From Lachnospiraceae bacterium (GTDB taxonomy: Bacteria; Bacillota_A; Clostridia; Lachnospirales; Lachnospiraceae): a DNA stretch of 5,031 bases. A program made the translations under genes and the position numbers. Of this stretch, positions 1-5,031 are shown in pieces. The stretch is taken from positions 1-5,031 of the forward strand of contig JAEEJD010000138.1 in assembly GCA_016281675.1 (NCBI GenBank), given 5' to 3'. A model generated the notes under the pieces. The model ran no database searches and was not told the origin of the DNA. It worked only from the letters and a program-made list of their open reading frames with translations. Each line of letters starts with the position of its first letter. The stretch's first letter is position 1.

Positions 1-1
1 G

Positions 2-835
2 CAGCGGGAGGATATGAAACTTGACCCCATTGATGTCCTGATCGTGGATGACGATGAGATCATGCTTCAGACGGCTGCCGACACCCTTGAGTCTCTCGGC
101 GCGACAGCCGAGCAGGCGCGAAGCGGACTTGAAGCCCTCGGAATGATCGAGCACAGACATCATTCGGGGCGGGATTACAATGTTGTCATCATCGATTGGA
201 AAATGCCGGAAGTCGACGGTATTGAAACCATAAGACGTATACGGGCGGAACTGGAAACCGATATACCCATTCTGCTCATTTCCGCGTACGACTGGTCGGA
301 CATCGAAGATAAAGCCAAAGAAGCGGGAGCGAACGGCTTCGTCAGCAAACCGCTCTTTGCTTCAACGCTCTATGACAAGATCAACGATCTTATCGGAATA
401 GAGTCCAGATCTCAGGAACCGGAAGAGGATTATTCCGATCTTGCGGGTATGAACATCCTTATAGCCGAGGATAACGATATCAACTGGGAGATCATCTCCG
501 CAATGCTTGCCATGTTCGGGATCAATACCGAGCGCGCCAAAAACGGACGTGTCTGTGTGGATATGATAAGTGCTGCCGACAAAGGAAGTTACGATCTTGT
601 ATTCATGGACATTCAGATGCCGGAAATGAACGGACTCGATGCAACCAGGGCGATCCGAAAGCTGTCCGATCCCGGCGTCGCCTCCGTTCCTATCATCGCC
701 ATGACGGCGGACGCATTTTCCGAGAACGTTACGGAATGCCTTAACGCCGGTATGAACGGGCATATTGCGAAGCCCGTCGATATAAAACTGGTCATCAAAG
801 AGATTCGAAGAATCAGAGAAGGGAAGGAACTGTGA
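2..835 (+). CDS. Hybrid sensor histidine kinase, C-terminal tandem receiver domains (5' partial)
   Basis: The reading frame is open to the left edge (codons for Q-R-E-D precede the first Met at 14), so this is probably the tail of a larger hybrid kinase whose sensor, HisKA and ATPase parts lie outside. Counting from that Met, two complete receiver domains are visible. REC1 (about 5-128) has acidic pocket D12-D14, phospho-acceptor D61 in VIIDWKMP, switch S90 and K112. REC2 (about 145-268) has E152/D153, phospho-acceptor D199 in FMDIQMP, T231 and K253. An acidic linker (about 130-143) joins them. All phosphotransfer residues are present in both. No Hpt or DNA-binding domain follows, so output must pass to another protein. 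The Met at 14 follows GGGAGG by only 2 nt, which is poor spacing; a free-standing REC-REC regulator starting there is possible but less likely. The DW and AYDW motifs resemble REC1 of tandem-REC hybrid kinases of Lachnospiraceae (from memory). The stop overlaps the next gene by 1 nt, suggesting coupled translation. Confidence 0.85.
   Translation, partial: QREDMKLDPIDVLIVDDDEIMLQTAADTLESLGATAEQARSGLEALGMIEHRHHSGRDYNVVIIDWKMPEVDGIETIRRIRAELETDIPILLISAYDWSDIEDKAKEAGANGFVSKPLFASTLYDKINDLIGIESRSQEPEEDYSDLAGMNILIAEDNDINWEIISAMLAMFGINTERAKNGRVCVDMISAADKGSYDLVFMDIQMPEMNGLDATRAIRKLSDPGVASVPIIAMTADAFSENVTECLNAGMNGHIAKPVDIKLVIKEIRRIREGKEL
824..829 (+). promoter_or_regulatory. Ribosome binding site of the solute-binding lipoprotein gene
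   Basis: AAGGAA lies inside the last codons of the receiver gene and ends 5 nt before the ATG at 835. This spacing favours ATG 835 over the GTG at 832. The stop and start share a base (TGATG, 833-837), the usual arrangement for translational coupling. Confidence 0.6.
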
Positions 836-2130
836 TGAAGAAGATAATCTGTGTGTTGTTATCGGTATTGATGATTTCGGGACTGACCGCTTGCATTTCG
901 ATCAACCGGGAAAAGGCGCCCGATAAGGGCTTTACGCCGTCTCTGGACACATCCGTAAGCTGCAAGATCAATGTCGCCGGCGGTTACGACAACTTTGAGG
1001 CTCTGGAGGCTGAATTTGATCGTTTCAATGCTCATTATCCCAACGCAGAACTGAAATATACCAAGATCGATGACTATAACAACATGATCGGTACAGTCCT
1101 TGACGGTAATGACGCCCCTGACATCTATGTAAATTACTCCTGGATGTACGGCAGGGATCAGTACAGATCCTCCATAGATCACGCCGAGAACCTGGCGGAT
1201 CCCGCGCTCGGCCTTGACCTTAATTGCATTCGCAGCAATATAATCCTGAATACGGACGACGGCACGCTCCCGATGGTCCCGGTCTTCTCAAACACCTACG
1301 GCATGCTCGTCAACAAGAGTCTGTTTGAAAAAGAAGGCCTTAACATTCCTTCCACTTACAGCGAGCTCGTCGAAGTGTGTGACAAGCTTCACCAAAAAGG
1401 CTATGAAAGCCCGATGATGGGCTTCTCCAAAGAAGAGACGACATCTGTTTTTTCCGTGACGGGTTATCCCCTCTTCTGCAAAAGCGTGGCAGAAGACGCG
1501 GAGGCTGTCAAAAAGCTCAATTCCCTTGATCCTTCGGCAGGTGAATATATGAGACCGACCTTGGAAAAGATCGCGCAGTTCATAAACGACGGCTGTGTTG
1601 ACCTTAAAGCCTGTGACGGGATCGAAAACAACTATGATGCCGTGATCCTTCGCTTTTTTGAAGGTGACGTCCCTATGATGACCGCATCCGGAGATACCGT
1701 TTCCGGAACAGAGAAACGCGAGAGCCGTTCCGAGGCATTTATCGCCAATCCGTTTGAGTATACCTTTGTCCCGGTTCCCATGTCGGATGACGGAGCCGAC
1801 TTCCTTGACATGCCGAATCTGCAGTTTTCGGTTAACAAAGACAGCAGTAACCGGGATATGGCCAACGAGTTTATGCGATTCCTGATCACATCGGAGGAAC
1901 TTAATAATATGGCTCAGAAAAAGGGGCTGATGTCTCCGACCAAAGATCTGTCATTTAACAGTATGTACGCTGCATTCGGGTCCGTCCCGGAAGATCATAT
2001 CCTATCGCCGGAAGAGTTCGGTCTGACTGATGATGCTGTCATACAGTTCAGACAGGCGGCTTACGGGGTCGGAACCGGAGCAATGACCGTAGATGAGGCA
2101 ATTGCGGGCTTCGGCACTTATACAAAATAA
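835..2130 (+). CDS. Extracellular solute-binding lipoprotein (ABC family 1 type), possible sensor partner of the upstream kinase
   Basis: The predicted protein is 431 aa. It starts with a lipoprotein signal peptide: two lysines, a hydrophobic core, then lipobox L-T-A-C with the lipidated Cys at residue 20, so it should be anchored to the outer face of the membrane. The rest follows the family 1 (sugar/oligosaccharide-type) binding-protein plan: an early strand INVAGGYDNF (about 45-54), helix EALEAEFDRFNAHYPNA, APDIYV (94-99), the hinge-region signature YGMLVNKSLFEKEGLNIPSTY (about 155-175), and a late EFMRFLITSEELNNMAQKKG segment (about 345-364) followed by LMSPT. Length fits the family. The ligand cannot be read from sequence. 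No permease or ATPase gene is adjacent; the partner is a hybrid kinase overlapping by 1 nt, so a role in ligand sensing is plausible, though supply of a distant transporter is equally possible. The mature part carries six cysteines besides the lipidated one. ATG 835 is preferred over GTG 832 because of the Shine-Dalgarno spacing. Confidence 0.88.
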   Translation: MKKIICVLLSVLMISGLTACISINREKAPDKGFTPSLDTSVSCKINVAGGYDNFEALEAEFDRFNAHYPNAELKYTKIDDYNNMIGTVLDGNDAPDIYVNYSWMYGRDQYRSSIDHAENLADPALGLDLNCIRSNIILNTDDGTLPMVPVFSNTYGMLVNKSLFEKEGLNIPSTYSELVEVCDKLHQKGYESPMMGFSKEETTSVFSVTGYPLFCKSVAEDAEAVKKLNSLDPSAGEYMRPTLEKIAQFINDGCVDLKACDGIENNYDAVILRFFEGDVPMMTASGDTVSGTEKRESRSEAFIANPFEYTFVPVPMSDDGADFLDMPNLQFSVNKDSSNRDMANEFMRFLITSEELNNMAQKKGLMSPTKDLSFNSMYAAFGSVPEDHILSPEEFGLTDDAVIQFRQAAYGVGTGAMTVDEAIAGFGTYTK

Positions 2131-2145
2131 GAAGGGAAATCCGAC

Positions 2146-4362
2146 TTATAACGGATCGGCAAAATCGGCAACGGAGTATCGGGGCACAAGACTTCCGCTT
2201 CCGTTCATCTTGAAATATCCTCTGAATATCCTGTCCACCGCGGATCTGACACCTTCGGTATCGGTCCCGAGCAGGATAACAAGAAACTGCTGTTTACTGT
2301 ATCTTGTGAGCACGTCCACGTCCCTTATCGTCTGACGTATAGACTGCTCCATGTTGTTCATCGAACGTTCAAGTTCATCCGCACCGAAAGCTTCATCTCC
2401 CGAAGCTTCAAGAGATATCACAATAAGCTTGAACGAGTATCTGAACCTCTCTTCAAGATTCGATATGAACTCGTAGAGTTTTGCAAACTCCCGGTAGTCC
2501 ACATTCATCGCACCGTTATAGCTTCCGCTGTTTCTGATGCTGTTGACGAGCTTTGCAACGTCAATATCCGCGCTCTCGGTATTCCCGGATTCTTCATTAT
2601 AGAAATCGAATCCGCTCTTACCGTTCTGTTTGACATGATAAAGCGCTTTATCCGCCCTGTTATACACATCGGTGTATGTATCTTCCGGTGTACTCATGAC
2701 CATACCTGCAGATATCGATGCTATCGCTATCTCCGAATCGTCTTTTTTATTCTCCTCAAAATCACGGATGATAGCCGTCATCCTGTCCCCCGCTTCCTGC
2801 TCACTCACGTTTTTCATGAACAGAAGGAACTCGTCTCCGCCAAGTCTGCAGCACAGACTCCCCGAACTGTTTTCGGTCAGCGTATCACCCATCATGTGGA
2901 GAATCCTGTCTCCGGCCTCATGTCCGTATGTATCGTTTATCCTTTTCAGATTGTCGACATCCATAAATACAAGGCAACCCTTTTCTTCCTGCATAACACG
3001 CGCTATCGCCTTCTCACCCGCATTTCTGCTCATTATGCCGGTAGTGATGTCGATCTCATCCTTACTTCCCTGAGACACAAATGTCTCAACGACTTCCTGA
3101 AGAAGAGTTGATGAAGCCTCGATATCCTCATCGTTTTCAACAGGATCGATCTTCATTATCTCATCAAATTCTCCGCTGTCCCACAGCTTAATAAAAAGGT
3201 CCGTAAATGCGGGATCAAACTGTCCTCCCTTCTCGTCGGTCAGTTCTTTTCGTATCCGCTCGGGCCCGAGCGCCCTTCTGTAAACCCTGTCACTGTTCAT
3301 TGCATCAAAAGCATCGGCGATGGCAACTATCCTCGCCTCCTCCGATATATCTTCTCCCGCAAGATGCGAAGGATAACCTTTTCCGTCATACCTCTCATGA
3401 TGAGAAGCCGCGACATCATCAGCTATTTGAACGACAGTCCTGTCTTTGAGCATATCCCTTCCGATCATCGTATGCGATCTGATCATCTCCGTCTCGATAT
3501 CGGTCAGTGTTCTCGGATTGTTCAGTATAGAATCGGGAACTCCTATCTTGCCTATGTCATGAAGCAATGCCGCATACTTCAGATCATCCGTTCTCTCCGA
3601 ATCCCAACCGAGTTCTTCAGCCATCTTACCCGAATACAGGCTGACACGCGTTGAGTGTCCTTTCTTATACGGATCCTTTGCATCTATTGCATTGGCAAGC
3701 GTGTGGATGGTCTGCCGGGACATCTGTTCTATCTTCCTGCTCTGATCCCTGACTACGGCAGTTTGTTTCTCAACTTCCTCAGTCAGCCTGGTGGCATGAT
3801 CGATCTCCAAAAGCGCGATCCTGTGATACTGTATCATCGCCATTCCGGTGAAAACCGAAACAGCGGCGTACAGTAGAGGAAAACGATTCATAAACTCCGG
3901 GGTATAGTATTCGCTTATATTTTTGTTGAGGGGAGAATAGAATACGATCGCGATGAGCACTGTAAAATATGCGGAAAGCAAAATGCCGTATTTAACTCCC
4001 ACAAAATAGCACATCCCAATCGGAATGAGCAGTGCCCAAAGTACAGAGGACCCCTTTGCGGATCCGGTTACAACATATAACGTTATGAAGAACGCGCAGA
4101 ATATGGTAGGAAACAGTATAGTCAGTTCGCGGTTCTTGAGTACATGAGCGCAGTATGCACATCCCGCTCCGGCAATAACGGTTGCGATCGACGCACCGAC
4201 CAGAAGAATACCGCTCGAGAAATTGACGATCACCATGATCACTCCGAGAAGCGTCGACACAACGCTCACGAAAGTCAGAGCCCTCATGTTGGACTCAAGG
4301 CGGTCGCCCACATATATCGTTCTGTTCAGATCTTTTACGATCGATCTGATGTACCCCAGCAT
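2146..4362 (-). CDS. Membrane-bound bifunctional c-di-GMP enzyme: 6TM, HD-GYP, GGDEF, degenerate GGDEF
   Basis: Predicted 738 aa. Six hydrophobic helices (about 27-47, 50-72, 78-100, 105-121, 123-142, 161-179) form a membrane sensor of no family I can name, followed by a probable coiled linker (about 185-218). HD-GYP domain (about 219-405): GHS at H236, HD at 268-269 in LLHDIGKIGVPD, H297, the HHERYDGKGYP motif (321-331) and D350. The metal ligands appear complete, so c-di-GMP hydrolysis is expected. GGDEF domain (about 437-588): D468, N476, D485 and an intact GGDEF at 508-512 (bases 2841-2827), so diguanylate cyclase activity is expected. Its RxxD inhibitory site is absent (SSGS there). The tail (about 598-738) is GGDEF-like but dead: S650 replaces the metal Asp and SKQQF (689-693) replaces GGDEF, yet RDVD (680-683) sits exactly at the inhibitory-site position. 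ATG 4362 is chosen for its good ribosome site; a TTG at 4392 would add 10 residues and overlap the upstream gene. The gene is probably co-transcribed with that upstream membrane protein gene. Confidence 0.93.
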   Translation of the reverse strand: MLGYIRSIVKDLNRTIYVGDRLESNMRALTFVSVVSTLLGVIMVIVNFSSGILLVGASIATVIAGAGCAYCAHVLKNRELTILFPTIFCAFFITLYVVTGSAKGSSVLWALLIPIGMCYFVGVKYGILLSAYFTVLIAIVFYSPLNKNISEYYTPEFMNRFPLLYAAVSVFTGMAMIQYHRIALLEIDHATRLTEEVEKQTAVVRDQSRKIEQMSRQTIHTLANAIDAKDPYKKGHSTRVSLYSGKMAEELGWDSERTDDLKYAALLHDIGKIGVPDSILNNPRTLTDIETEMIRSHTMIGRDMLKDRTVVQIADDVAASHHERYDGKGYPSHLAGEDISEEARIVAIADAFDAMNSDRVYRRALGPERIRKELTDEKGGQFDPAFTDLFIKLWDSGEFDEIMKIDPVENDEDIEASSTLLQEVVETFVSQGSKDEIDITTGIMSRNAGEKAIARVMQEEKGCLVFMDVDNLKRINDTYGHEAGDRILHMMGDTLTENSSGSLCCRLGGDEFLLFMKNVSEQEAGDRMTAIIRDFEENKKDDSEIAIASISAGMVMSTPEDTYTDVYNRADKALYHVKQNGKSGFDFYNEESGNTESADIDVAKLVNSIRNSGSYNGAMNVDYREFAKLYEFISNLEERFRYSFKLIVISLEASGDEAFGADELERSMNNMEQSIRQTIRDVDVLTRYSKQQFLVILLGTDTEGVRSAVDRIFRGYFKMNGSGSLVPRYSVADFADPL

Positions 4363-4363
4363 A

Positions 4364-5031
4364 TCATTCACCCTTAGATCCTGACTTCGCAAAAAGGTCG
4401 AAGAAGAGCTCCCCGAGCGTCATCACGACGAGCGGTGTGATCTGCAGCAGCACACGGTTTCCCGAGTCTCCGACGTTCTCATAGAGAACGTCTCCTCTTC
4501 CGAACGATGCGGCAAGAACGATCAGTAAAAATCCCACGGTCAGGGTTATATTGTACGCATTGTCTCCGATGCGCCACACTTCCCCTTTTATCCTGCGTAT
4601 GATATATTCCGCGACGAGAAGGAATACCGTCCCTATCACGAAATACGGGAACATACCCCATCCGCTCTGTCTGAACAGATTGTCGGCAAACGCTCCCAGG
4701 TTTCCGATATAAAGTTCCCTGTCATATGCAAAGAGAACAAGATTACCCAGAACAAGAGCACCTATATACATAAAAGGAAGTGCCGATGCGAACCTTATCT
4801 TAAACATCGGAAGAACAAAGGCGATAAAGATTCCCGTAAACACCAGAACCGCGATCAGCAGTACGGCCTTCTGAGGTGTCAGGAACAGATATATGTTATC
4901 AAGTACGTTAAATCCGACAAATATCCTCAGGCAGTATCCGCCGAACAGGAGCGTTACCGGAAGTATCACGTACATCGCAAGCTTCTTTCCGAGGTCGGTG
5001 TAAAGCGATATGCAAAGAACAAGCCAGACAA
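4364..5031 (-). CDS. Polytopic membrane protein of unknown function (5' partial)
   Basis: I do not recognise this family. The frame is open to the right edge, giving 221 visible residues. Seventeen codons are readable before the first internal Met (4975), including a hydrophobic run (VWLVLCISLY), so that Met is probably not the real start. Six further hydrophobic helices follow, at about 19-38, 54-76, 80-102, 125-145, 157-176 and 191-212 of the visible part. A basic RRIK segment (about 145-148) probably faces the cytoplasm, and the C-terminus is short and charged (KSGSKGE). No catalytic motif, ATP-binding loop or transporter signature is apparent. The gene ends one base before the HD-GYP/GGDEF gene and contains its ribosome site, so the two are almost certainly one operon. 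It could be a membrane sensor, an effector regulated by c-di-GMP, or an unrelated housekeeping protein; the sequence does not decide. Confidence 0.75.
   Translation of the reverse strand, partial: VWLVLCISLYTDLGKKLAMYVILPVTLLFGGYCLRIFVGFNVLDNIYLFLTPQKAVLLIAVLVFTGIFIAFVLPMFKIRFASALPFMYIGALVLGNLVLFAYDRELYIGNLGAFADNLFRQSGWGMFPYFVIGTVFLLVAEYIIRRIKGEVWRIGDNAYNITLTVGFLLIVLAASFGRGDVLYENVGDSGNRVLLQITPLVVMTLGELFFDLFAKSGSKGE
4368..4375 (-). promoter_or_regulatory. Ribosome binding site of the HD-GYP/GGDEF gene
   Basis: On the minus strand AAGGGTGA lies 5 nt before the ATG at 4362, inside the final codons of the upstream membrane protein gene. It supports ATG 4362 over the upstream TTG (4392) and the GTG that falls within this motif. 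The upstream stop TGA (4366-4364) and this ATG are separated by one base, so ribosomes ending the first gene can restart on the second. Confidence 0.6.

Noticed and set aside
362..763. Open frame of 133 codons on the minus strand opposite the receiver domains
   Set aside because: It lies wholly antisense to two well-conserved receiver domains, has no recognisable domain and is explained by the codon pattern of the real gene.
14..835. Stand-alone REC-REC response regulator starting at ATG 14
   Set aside because: The frame stays open to the window edge and the purine-rich GGGAGG is only 2 nt from the ATG, so a longer hybrid kinase is more likely. It cannot be excluded without the upstream sequence.
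2139..2156. Possible terminator hairpin ATCCG...CGGAT across the convergent junction
   Set aside because: The stem is only 5 bp with an 8-nt loop. On the plus strand no T-run follows; on the minus strand the following bases are T-rich but interrupted by C. Too weak to call.
2093..2335. Plus-strand open frame of 80 codons spanning the lipoprotein 3' end and the junction
   Set aside because: It overlaps the end of one real gene and is antisense to the other, with no ribosome site or recognisable product.
3071..3088. Inverted repeat TGAGACA-caaa-TGTCTCA in the linker between HD-GYP and GGDEF
   Set aside because: Seven base pairs inside a coding region is expected by chance in a window of this size, and there is no associated T-run or spacing that suggests a function.
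2635..3111. Two overlapping plus-strand open frames (158 and 133 codons) within the GGDEF region
   Set aside because: Both are antisense to conserved catalytic motifs of the minus-strand enzyme; the protein sequences are low-quality and show no family signature.

Overview
The window is a compact, almost fully coding stretch of a bacterial genome devoted to signal transduction. The protein style suggests a Firmicute of the class Clostridia, most likely Lachnospiraceae (Butyrivibrio/Pseudobutyrivibrio-like). The grounds are a tandem-receiver hybrid-kinase tail with the DW/AYDW signatures I associate with that family, a Gram-positive-style lipoprotein signal peptide, and a large HD-GYP/GGDEF protein with a GGDEF-like tail. 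This taxonomic placement is recognition from memory, not a database result.

Layout. Plus strand: (1) the 3' end of a gene entering from the left edge, encoding two intact receiver (REC) domains, most likely the C-terminus of a hybrid sensor histidine kinase. (2) Its stop codon overlaps the start of a gene for a secreted lipoprotein of the ABC-type family 1 solute-binding fold (TGATG junction), with no transporter permease in view. Minus strand, converging on this pair with only 15 bp between the two stop codons: (3) a membrane-anchored protein with six predicted membrane helices, HD-GYP, GGDEF and a third, degenerate GGDEF-like domain, expected to make and break cyclic di-GMP. (4) Immediately upstream of it (1 nt between stop and start) lies a polytopic membrane protein of unknown function whose 5' end runs off the right edge.

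How they may work together (inference). The solute-binding lipoprotein is translationally coupled to the kinase and may act as its extracellular ligand sensor, or may supply a transporter encoded elsewhere. The convergent operon couples an unknown membrane protein to c-di-GMP turnover. The most distinctive feature is in the c-di-GMP enzyme: the catalytically intact GGDEF domain lacks the RxxD inhibitory site, while the catalytically dead GGDEF-like tail keeps a correctly spaced RxxD, as if synthesis and c-di-GMP sensing had been divided between two copies of the fold.

There is no intergenic stretch longer than 15 bp. I found no RNA genes, CRISPR arrays, insertion sequences or convincing promoters or terminators. 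The promoters of both operons must lie outside the window.
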